From positions 91,404 through 155,403 of the forward strand of contig CAJNOJ010000244.1 of NCBI GenBank assembly GCA_905250025.1: a DNA stretch of 64,000 bases, given 5' to 3'. The stretch is from Adineta ricciae. Lineage: Eukaryota > Rotifera > Eurotatoria > Adinetida > Adinetidae. The notes under the pieces are model-generated. The model was not told the DNA's origin. It made no database searches and was given only the letters and a program-made list of their open reading frames with translations. Position 1 is the first letter of the stretch; each line of letters starts with the position of its first letter. The position numbers and the translations under genes are program-made. Positions 38,204 through 50,855 of this stretch are shown in pieces.

Positions 38204-40761
38204 CTACTGTTGCAAATGCCCAGTGGAATTGTTGTGATGTACACGCTGTTGCTGTTGTCCGTAGTAATGATAGTTATTTCGGTTGGTTGTAGGACCATAT
38301 GTAGCACCGTTACGATTATCCTGGACAAATGAAAGTAATTAGTCTTGGTAAGATGAGTTTATTGAACGTGTAATACTTACACGAGTATCTGCAGATGAAT
38401 GAGATTGGGGTCGATCTTGAAATGTCATGTCACCTACATAATTCGGTATTGGAAAAGCCATCGGATTCAAATAGACAGTTGTTGTTGAAGGGGAAGCTGT
38501 TAATGATGCTCCCTGAGAAAATACTGCTGCTGTCGGTGATAATTTGCTTGATGTAGGAGCATCTTTCATTGACTGTGCATTTGTTGATGATTGTTGTTGA
38601 TGTTGCTGTTGAAGAGTATCATTATTTAGCGACCGTGTTTGACCATAACTAGCAAAGAACTCTTTATCATAAGACGATGAATCTAAAAATGATCAGATTT
38701 TAAAGAAGGAATCAAACAACTTCGATCTACTAAGTTACATACCATATCTATTTAACTGTGGATGATATGGCTGTTGTTGATTAGAGTAAGTAGGTGAATA
38801 ATCTACAGGAATAGTGTTTAGGTAAGAAAAAATAAACAGGAATTGATTATTTCTTACTGGTCGGTGGATATGGGTATGTATCAAGTGGTGCAGAGTAATT
38901 CGCCGTTGGCCAAGAGTCAAGAGGTGTGTATAGCCGAACTAACTAAAATGAGTAAATCAGATATTTCAATGCTAGATATACACAATAGCCATTTGAATTA
39001 ACTTACTGATGGTGAAAGCGCATGATATGGAAATTGTCCGAGATAAATTTGTTGTTGTTGAGGCGGTAATTGATATGATTGTTGTGAGTAAGTTCCTGTT
39101 GGATACATGGATGCTTTTGGATTTTGCTTATAATTCGGAGATTGAGAATTCCATTGATTTGCTTGTGGATAATCTCGCGAACCGGATCTATTGTGGTAAT
39201 GAATAGAGAGACTCTCAAGCTACGTGTGTGTACGCAAAGGAAACATACGGATAGTTGCTTAAATTATTGAATGGTGCAAATGCTGATGGTGTAACATTTG
39301 TAGGATTTTGTTGAATATTATTTGGTAGAGTGAGAGGCGTAGTTGTTGATATTGGTGGCAAACGTGTTATGGGAATTTGTATTGGTACTTGTGGCTGAGA
39401 TGAAATTTGAGATGGAATAGCAGATGGTGCATCAGTTAGATGATCAGACAAATGGGATGTACCATCGTTAGAAGCAAGTGATAAATTATGTCCCTAAAGA
39501 AAAGATGTTCGATGAGCATTAGAAAACTTCCTTGTTTTACTTACTAATGTGTTATCGTTAATTGATAATGATGATGAAAATTGATTAGTAGTTTCAAGAA
39601 ATTGAATGTCATGTTCATTCGCTGTTAATACATCGTCTTGCATTCTACAAATATTCACAAAAGATTTTATACATTTGATTTGTATGCGTCTCGAGTTTTA
39701 CTGTTGGTTATTATATTCATGATCTTCCGTATTTTGGTGATAAGTAGGCAGTGCAGTTGAGATTAGTGTGTCATCATCAGTTGGAGTAACAGTTATGGGC
39801 AAGGAATCCTTCCATTGGATATCTCCAAATTGAATATCGATTGGCTCGGTAGAACAATGGATTGTTCGATGCATTGAAACGGGTTTCTGATGAATCGATG
39901 ATGATGATGTACGTTGGGTGGATGATTTCTTTTCTGAATGATCCAAATTTGACGATTGTGAGATGTTGTCAGTGGAGTCATATTTTTCTACGTTCGATGT
40001 TGGTAAGATTGCCTCAGTTGGCGGGTTTGTTTCACCCGGTTTGGATTCGCGTGCAGTGTTCGTTTTCACACCTGGATTAGTTCTATTAGCTCCATGTTGC
40101 CGAGGCGGATAACGTGAATTAGACGAATTGTAATGATGACGATTGAAATCATTTCCTAAGAAAACAACGCGATAGTTTCATGCCGAACAAATATCGTCTT
40201 TCATTGCGAAGAAAAACGAGACTTACCACGTCGTCCAGTGTTGGGACGTCCTGATGATGAATACTGATAACGATCATTACGACGATGGCCATCGCGAAGG
40301 GACGAAGTTGGAGATGTTCGTTGAGATAAAGATCGCTCGCTATCATCTAGAGAATTCCCATTTATTATCTGATCATTGGGATGGTACTGAGCAGTGGCTT
40401 GATTTTTCTTTTTATTACTCGGTTTGGCCTTTTGCCACCCACCATCCTAGAAATACAAGAGTCATCTTAAAACCTGAAAAAAGCGATATTCTTCCGTCTA
40501 TACTTCATAATCTCGTGCTTGTAAGCGAGCGATCGTTTGTTGCATATTGTGATTGCATTCATGAAAGACAATTGATATAATCTCTGGATCAACGTCATCA
40601 CATGTTTGTTGTATCTATAAAAATCAAGAGAAAACAACGTTTTTTCTCTCGCGAGAAACAAATCACAAAGATTTTACCAATAAGATTTGTTCCTTAACAG
40701 CTGCCTCATCGAATTTCTCGGGGCGTAATTGAGCAAGATGTGCACGATCTATAGTATTCAT
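38204..40761 (-). CDS. UBAP2: UBAP2/UBAP2L (lingerer) family protein
   Basis: Eleven exons: 40678-40761, 40504-40614, 40227-40446, 39702-40155, 39545-39644, 39249-39493, 39007-39187, 38858-38942, 38743-38802, 38381-38682 and 38204-38320. They join to 652 residues. The N-terminal UBA domain is PEKFDEAAVKEQILLIQQTC, then VDPEIISIVLHECNHNMQQT, as in UBAP2L. It is followed by an Arg/Gly/Asn-rich stretch with GRRG and PPRQHG. The short conserved element IDIQFGDIQWKD corresponds to the LNLQFGALQFG box of the family. The rest is Pro/Gln/Ser/Tyr-rich and disordered, with repeated YP and QQ runs, ending HHNNSTGHLQQ-stop. UBAP2L is an RNA-associated stress-granule nucleator; Drosophila lingerer acts in translation and growth control. 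Divergent from the boule-like gene with 844 nt between starts. Confidence 0.83.
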
Positions 40762-41605
40762 TCTTGAAAGCTGAAATGAGAAAAGGACTTTTGTTATACA
40801 CTATCTATGATCCGAGAAAAATCATTCATGACTCATAATTCTTGAAAGAAACATCCAAAAATATTATGTTGAAGAAATTACAGAAGTATATACACAAATG
40901 AATCATCATTCTACAGAACAAAAATGTCATTTTCATGTGTAGAGAAGATGAAGGATTGTTGTATATGTTAGTAAACATGAAAAACAACAACAATCTTGCA
41001 TAAACGTATGTTTATCAGTAGCTGGATCACAAAAGTTTTCCAACGAAATGAAAATGACTCACATGCAGTCGAATATTATTCTTGTTATCGTTTTAATACC
41101 GGTGACGAACTGTTCGTAATCAATGGAGTAAATGTTATATAGTTCTCTTCTATCGGTAAATTCCTTCGAGTAATTTCATCAGTTTATATCAATGAACAGT
41201 TCCGTAAGAGATTTATTTATTTAAATTGAAAATTCGAGTGCAGAGATAATTAGGAAGTCGAACAAGAGGTGAATTGAGGAGAGGAAGAAATTTCACAAAA
41301 CAGATCAACGAACGAAAAATATCCTATAAACCATCATGGTTAATCTATGGATAACCAATCAGATTGTTTCAAAACATCAATGCATTAAATCAGTCGAAAA
41401 TCGTCTGATTGAATAAAAATTTTAGTAAGCTTTGACCAAACATCGTTTGTTTGAGATTCAAGACGGACGAAACGAAAAGTGAAGAAGAAGAAGAAGAAGA
41501 ACAAGAAGCAGAGATAAACCATTTTACATTCAATCTACTTTAACATTCGAACTCTTCGCATTTTATCTGTCTTTCTTCTTCTCCTTGCTGTTGTTGTTGT
41601 GTCAA
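40762..41605. other. Divergent promoter region of UBAP2 and boule-like genes
   Basis: AT-rich, 844 nt, with a GAA/AAG repeat at about 41481-41507. No coding sequence seen. Confidence 0.5.
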
Positions 41606-42740
41606 ATGGAAATCAATCAATCGACCGGCACTAAAATGCCGAGTCAAGAACATTTAAACATCATCAATAAATTGAATGATGCAAAAATTCCACGACAAAA
41701 TCAATTGATTGCTAACCGTTTATTTATGAAGAATTTTCCTCGCGAAGTAAAACAAAGGAAAAGGAGAAGAATCTTTCGATCTTTGTACTTCTGTATTTTA
41801 GACCACTAGCGCTGAAATTGAAACTCGTTTTCAATCATTTGGTGCTGTTCACGATGTGAAAATCATTGCCAAAGAAAATACGTAAGTGCCCATCTGAAAT
41901 TGTCTTCATTCAATCTCACCAAAACAAACGCTCCTTTTAGACATTTTGCGTTTATCTCATTTGTTAATGAAAATAGTGCTCTTGATGTCCTACGCCAACA
42001 TGCTATAATGCCATTGACATTCCAAAACCAACCGATTATCTTAGCGCCTGCTTTTAAAAAGACCAATATGCCATCGGCAACAAGTATGTGTCTTGTACTA
42101 AGGAGTTTTTCTTTAGTTCAATTATTCTGCTCTTTAGGCCCAACATCCTACTGTCCAACAAGTGGTTCAACAATGACACCACCACCAACGCCGTCACGGA
42201 CAGGAGTAAATGGAATATCTCAACAACCATCAACACCGTATCATCAACAGCAGCAGCAGCAGCAACAACAACAACAAATCTCGGCTCCCCATCCTGTTTA
42301 TCCACCCATATTTTTTCCTGTACAAGCAAATGTAAGTACTTGAAAGACTTACAAGTTTGTATTTATGCCATCATCTATAGATGCCTTTTATGCCAATGGC
42401 TGGCACCTATATCATACCACAAGGACCAACATCACCTCATCATCCGGTAGGACTATTTTGAGTGAACATATCATGCTCATCATGCGCTATTCATTTTAGC
42501 AATTACCGCCATCTTTCTATCCAACATTCTATACTCAAAATGGTAATCATCAAGCAGGTGGCCCGTTAATCAATGGCGTATGTCTCAATAGCACTTACGA
42601 AAAGAGAAATTTCACCATGCTTTGTTTTTTAGCATGCATATCTTCCAACTTCGTACATGTATTCCATGGGACCACCAGCCACTATTCCAGCTCAATATCA
42701 AACAGCAGTCAATGATGCGTCTATGACAAGCGAATATTGA
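41606..42740 (+). CDS. boll: Boule/DAZ-like RNA-binding protein
   Basis: Seven exons (41606-41746, 41802-41881, 41941-42083, 42138-42331, 42381-42446, 42500-42577 and 42633-42740) join to 269 residues. One RRM spans about residues 33-115. RNP2 is NRLFMKNFPRETTSAEIETR, followed by FQSFGAVHDVKIIAKENT; RNP1 is HFAFISF and the end is ILAPAFKKTN. The PRETTxAEIExRFxxFGAVxDVKII pattern and the GPAIRKQ-like end are those of boule/DAZL. The RNP motifs are divergent: FMKN replaces FVGG, and the RNP1 Gly residues are lost. The C-terminal half is Pro/Gln/Tyr-rich with an uninterrupted Gln run (encoded near 42248-42277), then short YxxP segments. Boule proteins promote translation in germ cells, most often in male meiosis. 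Assignment to boule rather than another RRM family is probable, not certain. Confidence 0.68.
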
Positions 42741-43293
42741 TCTATATATATACATATAGTTTCTTTTTCGAATCTCGATTCATCGAACATAACTCATCGT
42801 ATTCAATTCTTTTTCTTCTAGTATATTTTTTGCTCAGATTACTTCTAATCTCGAATGTAACTTCCAGAAAAAAAGCCCTAGAACTATCAGTCGATCTTGC
42901 GCTCTTTCAGTAATGTATACGTTGCTTAGATTTCTTTTTCTTTCAGCTTGTGATGATAGTATCTTTCTCACCGGTGTATAAACATCAACGATTTATTTTA
43001 TTATTTTTCCCTTTCTTTTGTCTTGCTCTTTCTGTGTACAATAGCGTGATATCTCTCTTTGTAGTTTATCCTTCTATGTCAGATGATCTTCTCTCAGAAA
43101 AATCTAGTTAAGCTACTGTCAGATATGAACATATATACACGCACGGTGCCATGATTTCTCTTTTATTTTTCTTTCATCTTTTTTTCCTATACCGTCGTCT
43201 GTAATAAACATCAGAAAAACAAAAGCGGCCACCATCGCGATGTACATCTACTAGTTGCTCTATAATGCGTCTTTGGTAAAACTTCTGCGATTT
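42741..43293. other. Intergenic between convergent genes
   Basis: T-rich 3' flank of the boule-like gene, with an AATAAA at about 43203-43208. No coding sequence seen. Confidence 0.45.
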
Positions 43294-45754
43294 TCAAGAA
43301 GTTAGCGGGCGAATAATCCAATAGCGATTGAGAAATGTACCATTTCGGCGAAAAGTAACAAGCAAAAGGCCATCTTCATTAAGAGCGAAATCATGTATTA
43401 TAACTGACTTATCAGAAGAACTGAGTAACAGGCGTAGGTTATATTCAGCTATTTGATTTCCGTCTTCATCAACAACATAAAGAAATGTACCGCAGGTTAT
43501 AAAATATTTCCCGCGAAACCAAACAACTTCCGATGGTGAGTTATAAACACAGAATGTTAGTTTTCGTATTACTGCACCAGTTAATGTGTACATATGAATG
43601 GTGGCTGGATATTCAAGTGAGTAGGTAAATAATCTATTATTACTTATGAATAATTTCAATGGTAAATAATCCAAACGCATTGTCTTATGAGGAACACCCA
43701 TTCGTGAATAAATTCTCACCATTCGGTATGCATCATCACATACATAAACTAAACCGGTATGGGTTATTGCTACACAATCACTGCGTATGATCGGTACACC
43801 TAATATCTGTGGCGTCAAACAACGCACGAGACGATTTTCGTGCGAGAATACATAGATATAGTAAGCAAGTTTTGGAACTAAATAGACGTAACTGTCTTGG
43901 TCAATATGAACATGTGCTATTGAATAAGCGTTGTGAACTGATGGACTCGAATCAATAGCTTGATTCAGATGTTCAATTTGGTGGAAAAATATCGGAGTTA
44001 AATCAATTCGATAAGAGCCATTGACATTAAGCAAGAGGATTTGTTGATTACCATTATCAATAACTAGAAAGCGTCCGTCTGGATAAGCTTCGACTGCTGA
44101 TAACCAACGTGTTTCATTGAACATTGCTGCATGTTCATAGATATTGATATAATCGAATCTAGGTAAATCCAGTGCTCCATCATCGATCGATGCATTTGCT
44201 GTTAGTGGAGTTGTTGTCGTTGTGAAGCTAATAGGTAGCGTGGCTAATGTAGCATATGGATACACTGCCCATACTGGAAGAGCGTAGGATTCATATGTAC
44301 GAAAATAAGAATAGAAATCAAGAAGATCGGTGTAAGAATTGATTGTATATCGTTCTAAATCGTAGACAAATGAGTTGATGTGGTTTGGGAAAAGATCCAA
44401 AGTAGAAAAGTACCTTTTGTGAACTGCTCAAAACATTTCTCGTGTAATTCCGTTGCAAGCAATACATTCGATAAAGATCGTTGGGGAATCCTATAACCAT
44501 AATACAAAGCTGGTATTTGCGACCAATGAAAACGCTGTGTGCCATAATTTGCATAGCAAAATAATTCCTCGGGTACATCATGTCGTAGTCCATATAAATC
44601 TCTAAGAAACAGCAAATCGTAATGGTATAATCTACAATCACCTAATTCAATATGGAGACCTAGAAAAAGAAAAGAATTGTTTTCCTTTTTCTGTTCGTAT
44701 CAATGCTTGTTTTTTTTCTCTGTCGGTGAGAGCATGCTTTCTGCATCATTAAGAAAACTATGTTTAGATTGCACTTATGATTATTCTTTTCGTTTACAGT
44801 ATTATCAGAATGCTATTCACCTGTGTGCAATCTTTTGATTTGTTATCGTTACGAAACAAAAACAGACATAACAGTGCGAATAACTACGATGAAAAACAAC
44901 ATTTTTCGCTCTATTTACAAACTGAAGGTTGTGTCTAGGTAAATATTTACTGTATATGTCTTTGTTCTCAAGTACAAAAAAACAAGTTTTGAACGCAAAA
45001 ACACTATTTTTAGAATTTCTTATTCTCTTCAACCGATAAGTGACAAGTAAATGAAATTCAAGATTCACATACACGGAATTTGCAACAACCATTGTCGAAT
45101 CGCTAGTTGTTGATCTTCTCGCATGTATACAATCGGATACCAATCCACAACATTGATCCACAATTGTTTAAATCGAACTGATCGGTATTGAAAGAAAATC
45201 GAATACAAATCCATACCTGACCATCTGGGCAGAACGTTTTCAATGTAAATACTTGTACGATTAGAAAATTGGAATAAGTGCAGCAATTCTGTCACACTCC
45301 CGTGCGTATTGACGATTTTGAGATAATCTATTGGTAATAGCTTCCTTGAGTCATAGAGTCGAACGATGAAACTTAGATTTATGATAGTTATTTTTCGTAA
45401 TAATTCGAAACAATGCGACCATGTAGAATCGAATTCAAAATAACAGTGCTCTTGATGATCGAGACAATTATAATCATGAAAGATCTTGAGTTCATCGATT
45501 TTCTGATTAACTAACAGTCGATAATCATTTCTGCAGAGAGAATAAGAAGTCAAATAGAAATTGAATAAATTTCGACATTCTAATCGACGTTCACTTGTTA
45601 AATAACAACCTAAGGACAGAGAAAAAATTTCTATATCCTAAGTAAGAAAATTCCATTTACTCCATGGCGATGTCTGATTTGAAGATGAATGATCTTCGGA
45701 CGCATAAGTTAATAGCTGCCAAAGAACTATCCAAAGTAATTGTAGGATACGCAT
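43294..45754 (-). CDS. Secreted protein with C-terminal beta-propeller-like (NHL-type) region
   Basis: Four exons (45661-45754, 45073-45609, 44414-44659 and 43294-44354) join in phase to 645 residues. The first, MRILQLLWIVLWQLLTYAS, is a clear signal peptide. The next 260 residues contain scattered Cys and aromatic residues and match no family I know. From about residue 330 there are repeated strand-like units of the propeller type: YPDGRFLVIDNGNQQILLLN, DQDSYVYLVPKLAYYIYVFS, THTGLVYVCDDAYRMVRIYS, WFRGKYFITCGTFLYVVDED and NEDGLLLVTFRRNG. These resemble NHL/SMP-30-like blades. Several N-glycosylation sequons (NGS, NET, NAS, NGT) fit an extracellular protein. The third intron is 59 nt and the second 413 nt. 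Function unknown; a binding or adhesion role is a guess. Confidence 0.72.
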
Positions 45755-48700
45755 AGGGTTGATGCCATATGAAAAATGTGGTTTTGGGTTTAGAATTCTT
45801 AATTTCTCGCTCACATCGATCCCTCGATAGTTGCGGTATCAAGTCATTTTTCTCTCTCATGTTCTCATACTTTCGCTCAAGTTCTTTCTTTTCCTTATTA
45901 CACTCAACCTGTTCGACTCAAGGTTAATTACGAAAATATTTATTTATTTCACAAGAGTATTATAGAATAAATGAGAAATATTGATTAGCTGGATCGCTTA
46001 TTGAACATATCACATAAACGTACACACGGTTATCCAAGGTCATAAAATATTATTTGAAAATAAAAGAACGTAATTGTCTACGTTTGATCATGATATTATT
46101 TATTGTGTGTTGACACATTAGAGAATAGGTCAATAGGGAAATCTTTCCCATGATTAGAAAGTATATCCGTAAGTTCTTTTACACTTACGAATATAGTTAA
46201 CGTCATCGTGCCTCAGTAAAAATGAAGTGTTTGATTCAGACGATAGACTGTTTTTTATTGCATATAGTTTGCATATGCGATGAAAGAAACAAAGGAATCC
46301 AATAACCCCTCCCCCCATCCTTTTACAAAAATAGAAAGTTTTATAATGCAGAATCATTTCGAATAATGTTAATAAAATCAAAATCATTTTACGCATAGTT
46401 ATAAAATCAAAATTTTAACTACCCGACTGGTTCTTTTCATTCCAACATCAACCAGTGGTCATACGAGCTACGTTGACAAGTTAAATAGATATTCTTCTAT
46501 ATACTTTTCCTCGTCTATATTTCAATCAGCAATAAAAAGAGAAGAAGACACACATGCTCGAGTATTAACTATTTCACTTCTTCGTGCTTCTTTTTTTTTC
46601 TTCTTTCCCTATATCCACTCAATACATTACGTCATAGTCTAGACGACGTCGATGGCGGCGCGGCGTCGCTGTCGACAGAAACATCTATATAGTAGTTACA
46701 TGTTTGTATTTAGTCTGTCTGACTAGATAGATGTATATACATACATAGTGAATGAATTGAATGATGACGAAAGAAACAAATATCAACGTGTATGTGTATA
46801 TCAAATCCAATTCCACGATTCATCTCTGTTTTTCTTTCGTGCACAACGTACGCTGATTAGAATTTGCGTGCTAGTCTGTCTGTCTTTATTTTTTTATATG
46901 CATGTGGCAGACGCGAACGAGAGAGAGAGAGAGCGAGGAAAGAATTCAAGTGTCATGTAAATAAGGAAGAAGTGTATGCAGTTGGCGGAGAATAGAGACG
47001 ATTGCCGTTGGCATAAGTGTCTGCGAAAATGACAGAAAAAAATGTTTTGACTTAATGCTATTCTGGTTTTACGTAGTCGGAAAATGTTTCTGTCTGCCGA
47101 CTCAATCGAATTGAATTACTTGCTGCCAGAAACGTCTATCCAAAACAAATATCCATGACTTGTTCTTGTCGCTGTGTTTATGTCATCTAACTTATAACTT
47201 TAAGGACATATTTTTGTGAATAACACGGAAAACAAGAAATTAATTGAAATTTCTATCGTGAAAACCGAGTCATTTCGAAGTATGTACTCGAGAACGAATC
47301 AATAACATGATTTATTGATAAAAATCTTTGTTGTCTTTGATTAGACAGTATAGACGAGATAAATTGTATTTTCGATCTTTTTCTTATCTGATGGTACAAG
47401 TGAAAGGAAAGAAAAATCACGAGAATAGTATATTTCGTTTGAATTTATGTTTTTTAAAATACAAATCTGTGCTGCCATTGTTGTTGTGGTTACTATTGCT
47501 TTTATTTTTTTATCGAAAATACTTAAGAGAATAGAAATCGATGGTAAAAAAGAGAATTCTCTTTGAATCGAATAAATAACAAATGTTTAGACGTTCCGTT
47601 TCTTTTCTTTGACTATTATCAGTAAAATCTCACACGTCATCACTAGTGCATTTTTTCTCTATGTTTTGTTTTTCCTCTTCTTTCGTCGTTCTGCTAGACT
47701 TTTACATATGTCTACGGATCAACATGACCTCTCATCTTTTCTCATTATTCATCTGTAAATATAAAAAAGCAAAGTTCGTTCTCTCTGTCTATTGACTACT
47801 TTGCAGAAACTGCAATATGAAAATCGAGTGGAATAATAAATCATTTCATATTTCAGGATTTTGTTGGGATTCGGCTTTATTTGAGGAAAAGGCCATTTCA
47901 TTTGCTAAACGAACAGCGTTCGGTTTCTTTTTCTTCTTCTTCTGTTTGCTTTTATGTTACTTATCATTTTATTTTATCGGCATTACCCACTGCTGCTATA
48001 TTGTCGGGATCAGACAAGTTACCTCATTCTCTCCTCTTTTATTTTCAAATTGCTGTAATCACAAACATTTAACAACAACAACTGGAGTCGATTGTAATGG
48101 GTTCTGTCTCGTGCATTTTGGCGATAACGGAAATAGACATGACGAGACATACTCAGCAGTGCATCGAATGAAAAAGATGATGATGATGATTACACATTAT
48201 ATCATCACAAGACACACACGCACCAAGCAAACAGACACGAAACAAGAGAAACGGAGAGAAAAAAAATCAAGAGAATCAGACATACGCAGTACATGAAATA
48301 AAACCGGCGGCGACGGCTAGACAGAGAGAAAGAGAGCGAGCGAACAACATCGGGTAAAGAAGAAAAAGAAGAAAATAAAATGCACGTCTGACTGTCTGTC
48401 TAGTTTATGTGCTTGCATCTCCCATTTTGTCACTCGTCTCGTCGTGTTCGCTGTTGCCCATAGTCACTTACCTCGTCTAGTGTTATAGTAACTAAACTGC
48501 TATCGTTAAAAAACATAATGTAAGTTAGATTAAAAGTACACGTGAGTAGAATAAATACGAAATTGTGATCTCAGACGAACTCGTCTATATTATCCGACGA
48601 GAAAAATTCTGATGACTAAGAAGCCTTGCTCATTTCTTTTTCAAACAAAACTAATGGACAATAGACAGTAGATTCGAACTGAAAGTATTTATTTTCGTCT

Positions 48701-49297
48701 CTGTTCGACATTTCAATTGACGAATCTCAGACAAAAGGACGATATAAATAAACTGCGCACGTCTGCAAAATCGAGGTTGGCAAGTAGAAAAGGGTAATAG
48801 ATCTGTTGATATACTGATAAATATGATTTGGGAGTGTGAAATAAGAAGAAAAGCACTTCGCAGCAGGTTTTTTTCTATTGTGAATCGAATTTTCTTCTGT
48901 GATGTTTATAGCATTAAAAAAGATTTCTATTAGACTGCTTACACAGCAAGGAAATACTAGAACTTAATTAACCGTTATCGTCTAGACGCTAGTGTTATAA
49001 AAAGAAGCTTTTCAGCCTGGAAGAGTGGGTGCGAGCATTTTCTTTTTTGTTTCTCTATAACTTGTTATTTCTTCTTTCTTTTTCAGATCATCGATACACA
49101 AGTCGATGTTTTGTTTTTGAGCATGTAAAACTCGTTTTTCATTATATTCTCTAACAATTGCTTTTATTTTCAAATCCACAAAGTTCTCATTCATTATCTA
49201 TTCAAAAAAAGCCAAATTCATTTGCAAACTAGTCGATGTTTAATCGTTTTTCGAAAAGTATTTTCTGTTTATCATCGACGTTGCCGTTTATTCTGTC
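45755..49297. other. Long gene-poor stretch with simple repeats
   Basis: About 3.5 kb with no supported exon. Notable are a C-run near 46308-46317, a GC-rich GTCGATGGCGGCGCGGCGTC patch near 46648-46667, a GA repeat at 46919-46935, and T- and A-rich tracts. A 159-codon open frame at 47817-48296 consists largely of Phe/Lys/Arg runs and lacks motifs. Confidence 0.4.
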
Positions 49298-50855
49298 ATG
49301 GTTATGACTGTATCTGGAACATTGCTTACCAAACCTCGATTATCACCATACAACAAAATCAAATCTAAATCATATCATCTGTTAAAACGTCATTATCGTC
49401 AAACCAGTTTTGTAGCACGTATGTACACGACTTTCATCGTGATTTTTTCAAAGAAACATACAATGGTCTAGACAGAAAAAGAAATAATACACCGAATGTA
49501 CTTTGCTGTGTTATGTTTTTTTGGCTACTTTCAGGAAATTAATATATTCCTTCAGTCGTTAAATACAGAAAAGCTATTTTCGATAGGTATGTTCGCGAAG
49601 TCATGCGTGAAAGCGACGGAAGGAACAATCTGTGTAATGAACGCTTGGTTTTTCTTTGTATGAAATCGAATCTCGAAAAACTGAGATGATGCTTAAATAC
49701 AATCAAAATGATTTCGTAAGAGACTCGTGAACAGAATATGTTGTTGCATATGACAATATGCGACAGACGTGAAGAAATCTTTTCACATGAGTAATATTTG
49801 TTTTCGAGCGATTCAGATAATTTTGAATATAATTTCACAGAACTGATGAAACAAATTTTATTTTCTCCGGAAGAAATGAGAAATTATTTTAGAAAAAAAA
49901 GAGTGTTAAGTTTCTCAAAATAATAGTCAACTAAGTAAATAAATCTGTCTGCAATCCATTCCAAATCGATTCTTACTAATAGAGTCAGTATGACTAGAGA
50001 ACTCGGTTGTCAATATTATGTTTTCTCATACGTGATCAAAGTTTAGAATCTCAGCAAACTTTACTGCACGACATTCTACCGTGCCGAGATTTTATTGTCT
50101 GTTTGAGCCCGCTATATAAAATCAAATAATCAAATCCTATTTTACTTTATTTCTTTCTAGCCCGTCGTTGTACATCGTCTACTCATTTTGATAATATCAT
50201 CATGTCCAAAGCATTAATACGTGAACTTGACCTGAAAATGCAACAAGTGAAAGAATATGGTCTCATTACTCATGGATATCATAATGAAAATATTCAATAT
50301 CCAGTTCATGTCCGTCGTAGTCATGATGGTGAACGAGTACCACGTGCTTATCCCAGATTCGATAAATATCCGAAAACGGATCGTTTAGCTAATTCGACTA
50401 TTTTAACATCTTCATCACATGAAAATCAAACTTCACTTGCGAAAAAACGCAACTCAACCAAGAGACAACCTGTATCTACTGATCAACAACAAAGAACATT
50501 TCTCGTTCCACCAAATAAGACTGTTAATGACATTGATCCATCGTTAGATCGAGATCATACATATACGACCAGTACATCATTAACCAGATATTACTATCAT
50601 AGAAAATCCTCCTCATCATCTACAAACTCGTCTCCTATTCTTTGTTCTCTACGGCCACATTCGATTGCTTGTCTGTCAACAACCGAAACGATTACGACAG
50701 ATTCCTGTGAAAGTACAAAAACAGATGAACAAGCGAGTAATCTTTTGTCGAATTCATCTCAGTCGTTAATCAATCAATCCACATCTCGAGCACCTATAAG
50801 AACAATAACACAAAAGTTCTTTTCCAAACTCTTCCATAATCCATCAAAATCCTGA
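49298..50855 (+). CDS. Unidentified basic, Ser/Thr-rich protein
   Basis: Two exons (49298-49418 and 50161-50855) join in phase across a 742-nt intron to 271 residues. The N-terminal exon is basic (SPYNKIKSKSYHLLKRHYRQ). The second begins with RRCTSSTHFDNIIMSKALIR, then LDLKMQQVKEYGLITHGYHN, GERVPRAYPRFDKYPK, followed by Ser/Thr/Gln-rich disordered sequence. It ends TITQKFFSKLFHNPSKS-stop, possibly amphipathic. I recognise no domain. The second exon alone has a good ATG at 50202; the upstream exon is added because the donor (GTATGT) and frame fit. The first exon could instead be spurious. Location in the cell cannot be stated. Confidence 0.6.

Noticed and set aside
44318..44641. 107-codon minus-strand frame overlapping the secreted protein gene
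   Set aside because: It is in a different frame from the spliced coding sequence, which joins cleanly through a 59-nt intron with GT-AG ends.
47817..48296. 159-codon open frame on the plus strand
   Set aside because: Composed mainly of Phe runs from T-rich DNA and Lys/Arg runs from A-rich DNA, with no motif or conserved pattern.
45755..49297. Possible mobile element in the long gene-free stretch
   Set aside because: No transposase or reverse-transcriptase motifs, terminal inverted repeats or target-site duplications could be seen.
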